From Planctomycetaceae bacterium (lineage in GTDB: Bacteria > Planctomycetota > Planctomycetia > Pirellulales > Pirellulaceae): DNA of 64,000 nt. The notes beneath the pieces were generated by a model, which made no database searches, was not told the DNA's origin, and saw only the letters and a program-made list of their open reading frames with translations. This document shows positions 1-11,118 of the stretch, piece by piece. Position 1 is the first letter of the stretch. Each line of letters starts with the position of its first letter. Both the position numbers and the translations under genes were made by a program. The stretch is from contig RECD01000102.1 of the NCBI GenBank assembly GCA_007694185.1, positions 84,244 through 148,243 of the forward strand, in the 5' to 3' direction.

Positions 1-1020
1 GCGATTTCGCTGCTCAGCGGCAACATTCTGCCATTCTGGTTCGAGCAACGCCTGGGGATGGTCGAGGGTCTTCGGAGCTTTGCCTATGCCTGTTCGATGG
101 CAACCGTTCCGGCGCTGAATCTGTTCCTGGTCAACGGCTTCGGCTGGCGTGGGGCCTACGCGATTCTCGGATGCGGGATTTGGGTCGCCTTGTTCCCGCT
201 TTATTTCTGGCGGCTTCGCAACAATCCGGCCGAAGTCGGCCAACAGATCGATGGCGGGGTGGCGCCCGCGGGCGTGGCGCGATCTGTGACGGACGGTTCC
301 CGCAGACGCTGTCAGACGGAATCGTCGGTCGGTAGTGTCGACGGCGACCAGTCGGGGGGACGCAGGGAGACGGAAGCTGAGCGTTCGGCCGAACCGGAAG
401 CGGGTGTGGTCGACCTGAGACTGGTCGAGGCCCTCGGCACCTATTCTTTCTGGATCGCCTCGCTCGGGACGGCGCTCTTCGGTTTGGTGATGACCGCAAT
501 CTTCTTTTGCCTGGTGCCGATTTGTCAGGAACGAGGGCTGGACGAGCAGCATGCCGCCCAGATGATGCTGGTGTACGCGATCAGTTTGGCGGCGATGCAA
601 CTCATCGGCGGGATGCTCGCCGATCGGTTCGCTGCCCCCCCGTTGATGGCTTGTGGGCTGCTGACGCTGGCCGTGGGGGTGACGGTTTTGCATTTGGCGA
701 CCCACCCGGCCCTGGCCGTTGCCGCCGGGGGGATCTTGGGAGCTTCGCTGGGAATCCATTCCGGCGCGTCCCAGCCGCTTTGGGCACGTTACTTCGGGCG
801 GCGGCATCTGGGGAAAATTCGCGGTTTCCTGATGACGATGAACATCGGATTGTCCAGCATCGGCCCGTTGGTCGCCGGCTTGGCTCGCGATCAACAGGGT
901 GATTTCGATTCGGCGATGTGGTTGTTCATCGCCCTGCCCTTGCCGTTGGCGATCCTGTCGTGTTTCGCTACCCCGCCCCGCCGCTCCGTGGCAGCCAGCG
1001 TCGCCCCGACGGCGGCCTGA
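1..1020 (+). CDS. MFS transporter, 5'-truncated by window edge (reading frame is open from base 1)
   Basis: Frame 1 is open from base 1 (AISLLSGNILPFWFEQRLGMVEG...) through 1020; multiple hydrophobic helices; charged low-complexity linker in the middle, as between MFS halves. Confidence 0.8.
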   Translation, partial: AISLLSGNILPFWFEQRLGMVEGLRSFAYACSMATVPALNLFLVNGFGWRGAYAILGCGIWVALFPLYFWRLRNNPAEVGQQIDGGVAPAGVARSVTDGSRRRCQTESSVGSVDGDQSGGRRETEAERSAEPEAGVVDLRLVEALGTYSFWIASLGTALFGLVMTAIFFCLVPICQERGLDEQHAAQMMLVYAISLAAMQLIGGMLADRFAAPPLMACGLLTLAVGVTVLHLATHPALAVAAGGILGASLGIHSGASQPLWARYFGRRHLGKIRGFLMTMNIGLSSIGPLVAGLARDQQGDFDSAMWLFIALPLPLAILSCFATPPRRSVAASVAPTAA

Positions 1021-1187
1021 TCTCGGCCGCGTGAGCCTTCTCGAAGCGCCGATCGGCTCCCCGGCTGAAGGCCCCCCGGGTTGGCGGCCTGGCGTTCTCG
1101 GGCTGGCGCCGCCGCGTTACACTCGGGGCCGTTTCTCGAGCAAAGCCCGATTCACCCGTCCCCTACCCTCGCCCTCCGACCACCGTC

Positions 1188-2702
1188 ATGGCCAAGGCTC
1201 CCTCCAACGCGATCTCACCCACTCGGGCCGAGGACTACCCCGAATGGTACCAACAGGTCATCAAGGCGGCTGATTTGGCGGAAAACTCTCCCGTTCGGGG
1301 ATGCATGGTGATCAAGCCTTGGGGCTACCAGTTGTGGGAAAACATGCAGCGGGCGCTGGATGACATGTTCAAGGCGACCGGGCATCAGAACGCCTATTTC
1401 CCGCTCTTCATCCCGATGAGCTTCCTCGAGAAAGAAGCCGAACACGTCGAAGGGTTCGCCAAGGAGTGCGCGGTCGTCACCCATCATCGGCTGGAACCCA
1501 AGCCGGGCGGTGGCTTGCAACCGGCGGGCGAGTTGGAAGAGCCGCTGATCGTGCGGCCGACGAGCGAAACGATCATCGGCGCGACCTACGCGAAGTGGGT
1601 GCAGAGCTACCGGGATCTGCCGATCCTGATCAACCAATGGGCCAACGTGGTGCGTTGGGAGATGCGAACTCGGATGTTCCTGCGGACGGCCGAGTTCTTG
1701 TGGCAGGAGGGGCATACGGTCCATGCGACCGCGGCCGAGGCGATGGAGGAGACGGAACGGATGATTAACGTCTACGCCGATTTTGCGCAGGACTGGATGG
1801 CGATGCCGGTCACGATCGGCTCCAAGACACCGGACGAGAGGTTTCCCGGGGCGGTCGAAACGCTATCCATCGAAGCGATGATGCAGGATCGCAAGGCGTT
1901 GCAGGCCGGCACGAGCCATTTCTTGGGCCAAAACTTTTCTCGGGCCCAGGAAATCCGATTTCAGGACCCGCAGGGTGATCTGCAGTACGCCTGGACGACG
2001 AGTTGGGGGGTCTCCACCCGGTTGGTCGGGGCCTTGATCATGACCCATAGCGACGATGACGGATTCGTTTTGCCGCCTCGGCTAGCCGCGACGCAGGTCG
2101 TGATCTTGCCGATTTACCGGGATGACGAATCCCGGACTGCCGTGCTGGAATACGTCGCTCAGTTGCGTGAGGAACTCCGTGGGCAGTCCTACGCGGGGAT
2201 GCCGATCCGCGTCGAGATCGACGATCGCGATGTCCGTGGCGGAGAAAAGAAGTGGTTTCACGTCAAACGGGGTGTGCCGATCCGCATCGAAGTCGGCCCG
2301 AAAGACCTGCAAGCTCAGACCCTGTTTGTAGGTCGCCGCGATCAGCCCAAGAGCTTCTCGATGGCTCGGCAAGGGGCAGCGTCTCAGATCGCCGAATTGC
2401 TCGCTGAAATCCAGCAGGGATTGTTTCAGCGGGCCGAACAACTGCGCGATGAGAACACGCGCGTGATCACCAATGAGGCTGATTTTCGCGATTTCTTCAC
2501 GCCCGCGAATGCTGCCGAACCCGAGATTCATGGCGGCTTCGCGCGCTGCCACTTCGCCGATCACGAGGTGGTGCAGCCACTGTTGAAGGAATTGAAGGTG
2601 ACCATCCGGTGCATCCCGCGCGAGGGAAATGACCAGGAAGGCAACTGTTTCTTGACGGGCAAGCCCGCGGCCAAGCACGCGATCTTTGCTAAGTCTTACT
2701 GA
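1188..2702 (+). CDS. proS: Prolyl-tRNA synthetase, archaeal/eukaryote-like type (no bacterial editing insertion)
   Basis: 504 aa; AEDYPEWYQQVIKAADLAENSPVRGCMVIKPWGYQLWENMQ, RPTSETIIGATYAKW, RTAEFLWQEGHT motifs; C-terminus ...AIFAKSY. Confidence 0.95.
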   Translation: MAKAPSNAISPTRAEDYPEWYQQVIKAADLAENSPVRGCMVIKPWGYQLWENMQRALDDMFKATGHQNAYFPLFIPMSFLEKEAEHVEGFAKECAVVTHHRLEPKPGGGLQPAGELEEPLIVRPTSETIIGATYAKWVQSYRDLPILINQWANVVRWEMRTRMFLRTAEFLWQEGHTVHATAAEAMEETERMINVYADFAQDWMAMPVTIGSKTPDERFPGAVETLSIEAMMQDRKALQAGTSHFLGQNFSRAQEIRFQDPQGDLQYAWTTSWGVSTRLVGALIMTHSDDDGFVLPPRLAATQVVILPIYRDDESRTAVLEYVAQLREELRGQSYAGMPIRVEIDDRDVRGGEKKWFHVKRGVPIRIEVGPKDLQAQTLFVGRRDQPKSFSMARQGAASQIAELLAEIQQGLFQRAEQLRDENTRVITNEADFRDFFTPANAAEPEIHGGFARCHFADHEVVQPLLKELKVTIRCIPREGNDQEGNCFLTGKPAAKHAIFAKSY

Positions 2703-2809
2703 CAATTCTGCCTCGGCATCCCTGGCGTGGGTGCCCGTTTTGCCTTTGCCGGAAAAACACAACGCTTCGGCCGTGTAGAAAATTTGGAAAAGTGGCTTCG
2801 TGTCTTTCT

Positions 2810-2828
2810 AGGCAAGCGAAGTTTGCCT
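2810..2828. terminator. Possible hairpin in the proS/DUF1501 convergent spacer
   Basis: Inverted repeat AGGCAA (2810-2815) / TTGCCT (2823-2828). Confidence 0.3.
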
Positions 2829-2851
2829 GTCCGGCTGGTGCATGCTGGCGA

Positions 2852-2880
2852 ACGCTCGCTGTCGCTCCAGCGGCGAGCGT
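2852..2880. terminator. Possible bidirectional hairpin in the proS/DUF1501 convergent spacer
   Basis: Perfect 8-bp inverted repeat ACGCTCGC (2852-2859) / GCGAGCGT (2873-2880) between convergent genes. Confidence 0.4.
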
Positions 2881-2979
2881 GTCTTGGTCGCGCACCGCGA
2901 GGCTTATTGCACCTCACTAACTGGACCGTCTGCCGGGGAAGGCGTCCGTGTAGCCGACTCTTCGAGCTCCAGCGGACGA

Positions 2980-4485
2980 CTAAAGGATTTCACGGAGCAC
3001 CCGGCCGTGAACGTCGGTGAGCCGAAAATCCCGACCGCCGTAACGATGGGTCAAACGTTCGTGATCCACGCCCAACAGATGCAGCACGGTAGCCCAAAGG
3101 TCGTAGACCTCGCACCGGTTCTCGACGGCGTGATAGCCGAGTTCGTCGGTGGCCCCGTAGGCCGTTCCTCCGCGTATCCCTCCACCGGCCAACCAAATGC
3201 TGAAGCCCATCGGGTTGTGATCGCGTCCGTTGCCACCTTGGGAAAAGGGGGTGCGCCCGAACTCGCCCGCCCAGACGATCAAGGTTTCTTCGAGCAAACC
3301 GTGGTCCCGCAGGTCGCGGATCAACGCCGCGATCGGTTGGTCCACCTGCTGAGCCATGGCCGAATGGCCTTTTTCCAGGTCGCCGTGTTGGTCCCAGGGG
3401 TTGGCCGCCTGGCCCGCGCCGATCCCCTGTGACAAGCAACTCAGCTCGATGAACCTCACCCCCTGCTGAACCAGGCGTCGGGCGAGCAGGCATTGGTGGC
3501 CGTAGGCGGCGAGTTGCGTATTCGGCGAGTCAAGTCCGTACAGCCGACGAACCCGCTCGGGCTCCCCGGTGATGTCGCAGGCCTCGGGTACGGCGGACTG
3601 CATCCGAAAGGCGAGTTCGTAATTCGCGATCGCGGCTTCCACTTGCGGGTCATAGCCGGTTGTCGCCAAAAAGTGGTTGTCCCAGCTTCTCGTTAACTTC
3701 AGTCGCCGGCGCTGCCAATCGGTGGGCTCGGGTGGTCGCACGTTGCGGATCGGTCGGTCCCGGTCGGCTTGCAGGATTGTGCCTTGGTGGTTTGCCGGCA
3801 AAAAACCGTTGCTGAACAAGGCGACGCCGCCGTGGGGCGGGGTCGCGTCCCCGCTTTGCAGGACGACATAGGCCGGCAAGTTTTCGTTCTCGCTGCCCAA
3901 GCCGTAGGCACACCACGCCCCGGCGCTGGGGTGCCCCATGAAGGGCATGCCGCTGTGCATGAAGAAGTTCCCTTGGGCATGCTCGTTGACCGGTGTCGTC
4001 ATCGAACGGATGACCGCCAGTTCGTCCGCCACTTCGCCAATCTTGGGAAACAGGCTGCTAACGGGCAGGCCGCTTTCGCCGCAACGAAGAAATCGGAACG
4101 GGCTGGCCATCACGTTGCCGTTGTTGTTGAACTGGGTCCGCTCCACCCGAACCGGCATCGGTTGGCCGTGCCGCTTTTCCAGTTCCGGTTTGGGGTCGAA
4201 CGAGTCGACGTGCGAAACCCCGCCCGACATGAAGCAAAAGATCACGTGTTTCGCACGGGCGACGTGGTGGGTTCGCCGAAGACGGGCCCCACCAGGAAGC
4301 TCGTTCGAATGGGCGGGTGGTTTCGCCGCCGAACGCTCGTCGGCGTTTGCGTCCGCAGGGCCGCCGAGCAGCTCGCCCAATGCGACCGCCCCGAACCCCA
4401 TCGAAGCCTGGCTGAGCAGTCTTCGGCGAGACATTGGCCGACGATCCTCGGTCAGCGAGTTGTAGCCAATCCTGTGACTCATCAC
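2980..4485 (-). CDS. DUF1501 domain-containing protein (sulfatase-like fold, Tat-like signal)
   Basis: [26 protein letters not shown]-terminus; [57 protein letters not shown]. Confidence 0.93.
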   Translation of the reverse strand: MMSHRIGYNSLTEDRRPMSRRRLLSQASMGFGAVALGELLGGPADANADERSAAKPPAHSNELPGGARLRRTHHVARAKHVIFCFMSGGVSHVDSFDPKPELEKRHGQPMPVRVERTQFNNNGNVMASPFRFLRCGESGLPVSSLFPKIGEVADELAVIRSMTTPVNEHAQGNFFMHSGMPFMGHPSAGAWCAYGLGSENENLPAYVVLQSGDATPPHGGVALFSNGFLPANHQGTILQADRDRPIRNVRPPEPTDWQRRRLKLTRSWDNHFLATTGYDPQVEAAIANYELAFRMQSAVPEACDITGEPERVRRLYGLDSPNTQLAAYGHQCLLARRLVQQGVRFIELSCLSQGIGAGQAANPWDQHGDLEKGHSAMAQQVDQPIAALIRDLRDHGLLEETLIVWAGEFGRTPFSQGGNGRDHNPMGFSIWLAGGGIRGGTAYGATDELGYHAVENRCEVYDLWATVLHLLGVDHERLTHRYGGRDFRLTDVHGRVLREIL

Positions 4486-4493
4486 GTTTTCGC

Positions 4494-7400
4494 CTAACGG
4501 AGGTAAATGAATTCTTGGGTCAAAAACAGGGCCCGGGCAAGATCGCTCCAGAGCTCACGCTCCTCCGCGGCGGCGTCCTCGCTGGCGGCGACGCTCGCGA
4601 CGGTTGCTCGTTGGGCGTCTCGAGCCACAATGTTGGCATACCAGTCGCGCACCTGGAGGCGTTCGGGTTCCTCTAAATGCTCGACCAATTCGGACTCGGA
4701 GAGGAAGCGTGGGACGCCGTGGAAACTGGCTTGCACCTCGTCATCGTTCAATGCCCGGTCATAGATTCGAGCCCTGACAACGGTGCCGCTGATCATCCGA
4801 TTGCCCGTGGCGGGCAGATGGCGTAACCCCAAGGTGACCACGGCCTCTCCGGGTGAAAACTCGAGCACTCCGCCACTGCGGTAGGCCTGACCGTAGGGGA
4901 GCCCTTCTCGGTAGCCGACGATTCGGCCGTCATCGTGATAGGCGATCGCAACATGGACCGGTCGGTCGCTCGCCTCCCGTTCTGCCGGGCCTTGGAAGGA
5001 TCGGGTGCGAGCGAAATGATCGCTGCCAGCGAGCCAGTGCCCCGGTTGCTGTTCGCCAAAGACGATGGCATCGAAACGATGGCCGTCACGGGACTGCAAG
5101 CTGATCACGCCGCCACCCCGTTGCTGCAGCCGATCGAGCTGTACCCAGGCTTCAAGCGTCTTGGCCCTCAGCGGTTGATCGACGGGTAGTGAGACGGCGT
5201 ACGAACCGCCATCGAGCTTGAGACCCTCGGCGGAGACGACTGCTCGGTTGCGGAGTTCCCACGCAGGCATCGTCTCCTCGTCCGCAGGGTCGGCGGGGAG
5301 GGGCCAAGCGAGCAAGGGCCGCACAGATCGGGTTTGGCTCCCTTCCGTATCCACATCACCGGTTGCTTCGAATTGTCGGTTCAAACGCTGGCGAACCGGG
5401 GCCAGTAGCGATTCGATCTGTTGGCGATCTCGCTCGTTGGCGAGTTCGAGCCCATGGAGCGTCTGCCGGTTCTTGGTTCGGTAGCGACGCGTTTCGTCAA
5501 GATAATCGAGGGCGGACAACACTTCCGCTTCGCTGGCGGGACGGGCAAAGGCCGCCCAATGCATCTCTCGAATGCGACCGTGATTTGAGGGTTGGGCGTT
5601 TGGGCGGCTGGGAGCTGCGGCAGATTCACGGTCCGCATCGTCGGCGTGTTGGCCCGGTTCCGCTAGCAGTCGGGTCGCCCAAGACCTGGCCGTGGATACG
5701 ACGAAGGGGTCGTTCATCATCGTCAACGACTGAGCCGGAACGTTCGTGCTCGCTCGAGCGCCGGTCGCCGAAAAAGGTTCGGGGAAATCAAAAACCCGGA
5801 GGAACGGATCGAGCGAATTGCGACGAACCGCAACATACAACGCCCGTCTGCCAGAGTCGCCGGCCGCCGGTGGGCCGAACGGGGTGTCATCGAGTTGACC
5901 GGAAACGGCCAGCAGGTTGTCGCGGATCGCTTCCGCTTCCAGGCGACGGACGTGGGCGTGGGATAGCCAACGGTTGTCCGGATCGATTTCGCGAGCCAGT
6001 GGGCTCGGTTGCGATGATTGTTGCCACGTTTGCGAGGTGACGATCAGCCGAATGATTTGTCTCAGCGACCAACCTTCATCGACCAGCCGGCTGGCGAGGT
6101 AGTCGAGCAATTCGGGATGGGTCGGCGATTCGCCCAACCGTCCGAGGTTATCAGGCGTGCGGACGATTCCTTGCCCGAACAGGTGATGCCACAGGCGGTT
6201 GACGATCACCCGACGAGTCAGTGGGTTATCAGGTCGGACAAGGTCCGCAGCCAGGCTTGCTCGGCCGCTCTGAGAATCCGCATACGGAGTCGGATCGATC
6301 GCTTCGAGAAACCGACGCGGGACCGTTTCGCCGAATTGCCGGTGATCGCCGCGGATCATCAAGGGCCAGTCTCGGCCGACGGTTTCATCAACGCCAGGGA
6401 CCCTCGTCGGGATCGGGATCGCCTGTTCCAGGTCTCTGTAGCGCAGCACCAGCGGCTTGACGGCGGGCAGGTCATCCAGGCCGGTTGGCATTAGGCCGTC
6501 TCGTATGAGCTCATCAAGCAGAATCGCCTGTGCGTCGGTCGTGCTGCCGTCCCGCCAGGCATTCACGGCGGATCGGACCTGATTCGCATACGCCAACTCG
6601 AGCTCACCAAGCGTTTCGTCAGGGGCTCCCACGATCGCGCTGCGGATCGCTTCGATCGGGCTCGTGGTTGCCGCGGGCGGACCGGATCCCTTGGGCGTCA
6701 AAACGGCTGCGGTGATCCCGAACCAGGACCGCGGGCCGGGGCTCACCAGGAGTGGCGCATCGGCGGCGGTGGCCAGTTCGATGTGGACCTCATCTCCGGC
6801 CCAATAAGCGAGATCGAACCGTTGCCACTGCCACTGCGGTTTCAGCGTCATGACGGGATAAACCGTACCGCTGCGGGGATAGTGTTGGACGACGTAACGC
6901 AGGCTTGCGCCCCCGTCTCCGATCACGCGAACCCACAATTCCGATTCACCTTTCAGCTCGATGTCAGGGGACATCAGGCGGCCGGCATGCTTTGTCGAGA
7001 GGAGATGAGAGTAGACGCCGGCCGGGTAGATCGCGGCGATCGTGGTTTCGCCTTCGCTGGGGATCGAGAAGTCGCCCGGCGGCCGGGGACGGCTGACCGA
7101 TCCCGTGCCGAACGCATGCCAACGCTTCGCTTGGGCCGGATCGCTCAGTTCCCACCGTTGGATAATCGCAGGGTTCGGGACGGCGGTTGGTCGCAAACCG
7201 CTCGCTGGAGCCAACGGGGCCGCTTTCCAGATCTCTTGTTGCCGCTGCCAACGCCATCGAACCCGCTCGGGAACCAGAGTTTCCTGTTCCCAGTGACGCG
7301 TGATCGCGGCTCGGATGTCTTGCTTGAGGTCTGCGAGGTCTTCCTGGTGGAGTTGCAGACGCTCCGGCAAGTCGATCACCGCTCGACCCGGTCGGCACGA

Positions 7401-8648
7401 GGCCAAGATGCCGAATAGGGCGTAGTAATCTTCTTGGCTGATCGGATCGAACTTGTGGTGGTGGCAGCGGGCGCAGGACACCGTCAGTCCCAGAAACGCC
7501 TTGCTAATCGCGTTGATCTGGTCGTCTGTAAATCGCACCCGTTCGTCGAGCGCGTCGGTTGGGGCAAAACCGTGAAATACCATCCGCAGATGAGCCGGTC
7601 CGATGACCGATTCGTTGATCCCGGCCGCTTCGTCGACTCGGGGGTCGTCCAGCAGGTCGCCTGCCAAGTGCTCTAGGAGCAAGCGGTCGTACGGCACGTC
7701 CGCTCGCCAGGCACGGATCAAATAGTCTCGGTACAACCACGCACGATCGATCGGCGGGTCTCCTTCCGAACCGTGTGATTCGGCGTAGCGAATCCAGTCC
7801 ATCCAGTGACGTGCCCAACGTTCTGCAAAGGCCATGCTGTCGAGCAGTTCATCGATCAGTTGTTCCACGGTCAAGCGTCTCGCTTCGCCTTGTCGGCTTT
7901 CGATCCGCTCCACCCAAACTTGCGCTTGCTCGGGCGTCGGCGGGAGTCCCGTCAGGGTGAAAAAGAGGCGACGGACCAGCACATTCGGTTCGGCCGTATC
8001 TGCGGCGTCCAATCCCAAACGCTCCAAATCGGCACGGATGAACCGATCGACCGGGTGGGTGACTGCTGCATCCGCCGCTTCGTTTAGCAGCCGAGGTACC
8101 GCGGGGCGTCGGATCGGCTGAAAGCTCCACCAAGACTTGCGGCGGTCGAGGGTCGCCGGCCAGGAGAGCGTTTCGGAAAGCTCGGCCGAGTCCGGTGGGG
8201 AGTCACGTGGATCGGCAGCTCCGTCCGCGATCCAGCGCTCGAAGTCGGCGATCACGTGATCGTCCAGACGTGGGCCGCCACTCGGCATTTCTAAGCCCTC
8301 GATCTCGTGTCTCAAGATCGCCAGCAAACGACTCGCGGGAACGTCCCCGGGGATGAGCACCGGGCCCCCGTCGCCACCCTCACGAATCCCTTGGCGGGAA
8401 TCGAGCGCCAAGCCTCCGTCTGTCGTTTCCGCCTGGTTGTGGCAGCCATAGCAGGACGCGATCAGCACCGGCCGAATCCGGCTTTCAAAAAACTCGACCT
8501 TTTCCGCGGGCCAGTTCGATCCCGGTGGTTGAGCGGACAAGTGCGGGAGGCTCGTGAGCGAACCGAGCAGCACGACGAAGACAGCACGGAAGGTGGAGGC
8601 CGGCCAATTCGGCAAGAAAAGTGCGAGTCCAGTCATCGGTATCCGCAA
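4494..8648 (-). CDS. PSCyt1 + DUF1549 + DUF1553 protein with inserted LamG-like domain
   Basis: 1384 aa; CYGCHN and [12 protein letters not shown] heme-type motifs; [33 protein letters not shown]; LamG-like segment ([15 protein letters not shown]...[13 protein letters not shown]) before the C-terminal [12 protein letters not shown]. Confidence 0.93.
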   Translation of the reverse strand: MRIPMTGLALFLPNWPASTFRAVFVVLLGSLTSLPHLSAQPPGSNWPAEKVEFFESRIRPVLIASCYGCHNQAETTDGGLALDSRQGIREGGDGGPVLIPGDVPASRLLAILRHEIEGLEMPSGGPRLDDHVIADFERWIADGAADPRDSPPDSAELSETLSWPATLDRRKSWWSFQPIRRPAVPRLLNEAADAAVTHPVDRFIRADLERLGLDAADTAEPNVLVRRLFFTLTGLPPTPEQAQVWVERIESRQGEARRLTVEQLIDELLDSMAFAERWARHWMDWIRYAESHGSEGDPPIDRAWLYRDYLIRAWRADVPYDRLLLEHLAGDLLDDPRVDEAAGINESVIGPAHLRMVFHGFAPTDALDERVRFTDDQINAISKAFLGLTVSCARCHHHKFDPISQEDYYALFGILASCRPGRAVIDLPERLQLHQEDLADLKQDIRAAITRHWEQETLVPERVRWRWQRQQEIWKAAPLAPASGLRPTAVPNPAIIQRWELSDPAQAKRWHAFGTGSVSRPRPPGDFSIPSEGETTIAAIYPAGVYSHLLSTKHAGRLMSPDIELKGESELWVRVIGDGGASLRYVVQHYPRSGTVYPVMTLKPQWQWQRFDLAYWAGDEVHIELATAADAPLLVSPGPRSWFGITAAVLTPKGSGPPAATTSPIEAIRSAIVGAPDETLGELELAYANQVRSAVNAWRDGSTTDAQAILLDELIRDGLMPTGLDDLPAVKPLVLRYRDLEQAIPIPTRVPGVDETVGRDWPLMIRGDHRQFGETVPRRFLEAIDPTPYADSQSGRASLAADLVRPDNPLTRRVIVNRLWHHLFGQGIVRTPDNLGRLGESPTHPELLDYLASRLVDEGWSLRQIIRLIVTSQTWQQSSQPSPLAREIDPDNRWLSHAHVRRLEAEAIRDNLLAVSGQLDDTPFGPPAAGDSGRRALYVAVRRNSLDPFLRVFDFPEPFSATGARASTNVPAQSLTMMNDPFVVSTARSWATRLLAEPGQHADDADRESAAAPSRPNAQPSNHGRIREMHWAAFARPASEAEVLSALDYLDETRRYRTKNRQTLHGLELANERDRQQIESLLAPVRQRLNRQFEATGDVDTEGSQTRSVRPLLAWPLPADPADEETMPAWELRNRAVVSAEGLKLDGGSYAVSLPVDQPLRAKTLEAWVQLDRLQQRGGGVISLQSRDGHRFDAIVFGEQQPGHWLAGSDHFARTRSFQGPAEREASDRPVHVAIAYHDDGRIVGYREGLPYGQAYRSGGVLEFSPGEAVVTLGLRHLPATGNRMISGTVVRARIYDRALNDDEVQASFHGVPRFLSESELVEHLEEPERLQVRDWYANIVARDAQRATVASVAASEDAAAEERELWSDLARALFLTQEFIYLR

Positions 8649-8659
8649 AGGAAGAGAAG

Positions 8660-10306
8660 CTACGGGGCCATCGCACGCTCGACTTGGTCCGGGAGTTTTC
8701 GGCCGGTCAGGTTGATCGCCGAGACCCGGCCCTGACGGTCGAGTATGACCACGAACGGCAGCGAGACGACGCCGAAGCGAGCGGCGATTTCATGAGCGCC
8801 TCCGGGGGACTTGGGTCGGCTGCGAAAGCTGCGAAACGCGACGGGCGATTGTTCGAGGAACTCGTCGACGGGAGCGTCCTCGTCGTCCAGGTTCATGCCG
8901 ATGATTTCGACCTCGCCGGGCGACTTTTGACGCAAAGTTTCCAGCGTCTGCAGGACGGAAAGCGAGTCGGGTACGGCGATCGCCCAAAATGGCATCAACA
9001 CCACCCTGCCCTGAAGGTCCGAAAGGCTGAGCGGTGTGCCGTCGGCGCTCGGGAGTTCGATCTCGACGATTTGGCCGATGATCTCACGCCGCGCCTGGGC
9101 CGCTTGGGTTGCCAAGCGGATCTCGGCGACGCAGTCCTCATCCAGCCCTACGAAACCGGTCAATTCCTCGAAGGTCGCTTCGGAAAGTTCGGCATTGCCA
9201 CCCGATTCGAATTGCAGGGAAGCCCCAGCCAGGTAGCGGACCGATGCGATTTCGGGGGCCTCCTGCAGCGTCTGCCGGACGATTTCCCGCCAACGTTGCG
9301 TTTCGACCGGTCGGCCTTCCAGGAAATCACCGATCGCCTGATCGATCGCTTCGAACTGAGGAGCACCCGCCAAACTGATCGCCATCTCGGCGACGGCTTG
9401 GTTGGGGTGCTCGGCAAACGCATCGAGAATCGCCAGGCGGATCTGTTCGGACCCTTCGTCATCCCCATATCCCCGCAACACCGTCAGGGCTTGTCCCATC
9501 ACCATCAACGCCGAGACGTCGGGCGGTTGGGGCGACGCGACGATGCGATCGATCAGCGTGAGAAGCTCCCCCGAATCGGTTGTGACCCCGTTTTGAAGCT
9601 TTTCCATTTCCAGGCCGGTGAGCACCAGCAGGCTGTCCGAGGCCAAGCCGGTGTCTTCGCTGGTTAGATGTGCCTGGGCCAGCTTTTCGAGCTTCAAGGC
9701 GGAGTTGAGATCACCCAGGCCGGCCAGATGCGATAGTGCCTGAAGTTGGCCACGAATCGCCAGTAGTCGTTCGGGGTCGGTCGGTTGGGAGCGTTCCTCC
9801 AATTGGGTTGCCGCCTGCAACTTGAGCTGCGAAAGACGTTTCAATTCCGCATTCGCCTCCGCCGCGTCTCGGAACGGTCGTCGTCCGGAAGCGACATTCC
9901 GCATTTCGATGTCAACCAGCTTCAGAAAGTCGGCGAGTCGTGGGGCCGGTAGCTGGGGCGCTAGTTGCAACCGGGGCGTTTCGGCGATCGGCGGAGAGAT
10001 CGATTCGTGCGGCGGTGCGGGTGTGGGATCCACCGCCGCGGAGCGGGCGTCCGGGGGTGAGATCGATGTGGGGTCGGCGGCCAGCGAGGGCGGTGTCATC
10101 GAATCCGCAAAGGCACTGGCCCCGGGCGGCTGCGTCTCGGTCTCGGTTGCAGGATCGGCCACCGAGGAAAGGGCGTCCGCTTGTGGCGTTGGCGGAACAT
10201 TCGACTCAGCGGCTTCTCGCCGACAACCGGTGGAGCTGACCAGGACGATTGCCGCAAAAAAAGCCGTCGCACAGAACCGCCGGTTTGAGTGACGCACGCC
10301 GTTCAT
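8660..10306 (-). CDS. TlpA/redoxin-like lipoprotein with long N-terminal domain
   Basis: Lipobox-like LVSSTGC; C-terminal redoxin-like region ([33 protein letters not shown]...[22 protein letters not shown]). Confidence 0.75.
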   Translation of the reverse strand: MNGVRHSNRRFCATAFFAAIVLVSSTGCRREAAESNVPPTPQADALSSVADPATETETQPPGASAFADSMTPPSLAADPTSISPPDARSAAVDPTPAPPHESISPPIAETPRLQLAPQLPAPRLADFLKLVDIEMRNVASGRRPFRDAAEANAELKRLSQLKLQAATQLEERSQPTDPERLLAIRGQLQALSHLAGLGDLNSALKLEKLAQAHLTSEDTGLASDSLLVLTGLEMEKLQNGVTTDSGELLTLIDRIVASPQPPDVSALMVMGQALTVLRGYGDDEGSEQIRLAILDAFAEHPNQAVAEMAISLAGAPQFEAIDQAIGDFLEGRPVETQRWREIVRQTLQEAPEIASVRYLAGASLQFESGGNAELSEATFEELTGFVGLDEDCVAEIRLATQAAQARREIIGQIVEIELPSADGTPLSLSDLQGRVVLMPFWAIAVPDSLSVLQTLETLRQKSPGEVEIIGMNLDDEDAPVDEFLEQSPVAFRSFRSRPKSPGGAHEIAARFGVVSLPFVVILDRQGRVSAINLTGRKLPDQVERAMAP

Positions 10307-10917
10307 TCCTCTTCACTGCCATCACCAAGGGGGATCGCCGGGTCTTCCGGCGCTCGTTTTCTTAGTTTCCTCTGCAAGCTGCGGCGGTGGATACCAAGCC
10401 GCCGCGCCGCCTCGCTGATGTTGCCGCCGCAATCACACAGCACCCGGTGGATGTGCTCCCATTCGGTGCGGGCGAGCGACGGTGCCGGAAATTCCACCGC
10501 GTCGTGCGGTGTTGCCGGCGCGTCGCCTCGGATGAAAGCGCCCAGGATGTCGTCGGCGTCCGCGGGTTTACTTAGGAAGTTCACCGCGCCGCCGCGGATC
10601 GCGTCGATCGAGGCCGGAATGCTCCCGAACCCGCTCAGCATGATCACTCGAGTTTCCGGCCGCATCTGGAGCAATCGGGTTAGCAATTCGAGCCCACTGC
10701 GTCCGGGCATTCTCAAATCCAGCACCGCTAAATCGGTGGGACGCCGTGAAAAGATGTCGACCGCCTCATCAAAGCTGGCGGCGGTTTCGACCCGGAATCC
10801 CCGTTGCTCGAAGGCGATGGACAGTCGCTCACGCAGGATCAATGTGTCGTCAACCACCAGGATGCTGGAAGCCCCGACGGCGGAGTTGTCGTATACGATC
10901 GATTGACCCGAACTCAT
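10303..10917 (-). CDS. Response regulator of the ActR/PrrA/RegA type (receiver + Fis-type HTH)
   Basis: ILVVDDTLILRERLSIAFEQRGF, LAVLDLRMPGRSGLELL receiver motifs; C-terminal HTH GGNISEAARRLGIHRRSLQRKLRKRAPE; ATGA-type overlap with downstream lipoprotein gene. Confidence 0.88.
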   Translation of the reverse strand: MSSGQSIVYDNSAVGASSILVVDDTLILRERLSIAFEQRGFRVETAASFDEAVDIFSRRPTDLAVLDLRMPGRSGLELLTRLLQMRPETRVIMLSGFGSIPASIDAIRGGAVNFLSKPADADDILGAFIRGDAPATPHDAVEFPAPSLARTEWEHIHRVLCDCGGNISEAARRLGIHRRSLQRKLRKRAPEDPAIPLGDGSEEE

Positions 10918-11118
10918 CTCCTCACACCCAATCCTGTCGGCACGGTCGCTTCGCGATTTGTCGATCTTCCATCATAACCCATTGACTAGGCGGACGCGCC
11001 CTGGCTCTGGGGCCAAACGCTCGCGATCCGACGGTTGCGGGCCGGCTGCGTGTCACCGACACTGGGGGGGCTGGTACGCTGCCCGTTTTCCGGTCGGTTC
11101 CTCGTGGCGCAAGAACGC

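Noticed and set aside
2842-3432. 196-aa + ORF between proS and DUF1501
   Set aside because: Largely antisense to the DUF1501 CDS; the unique part is a hairpin-containing spacer
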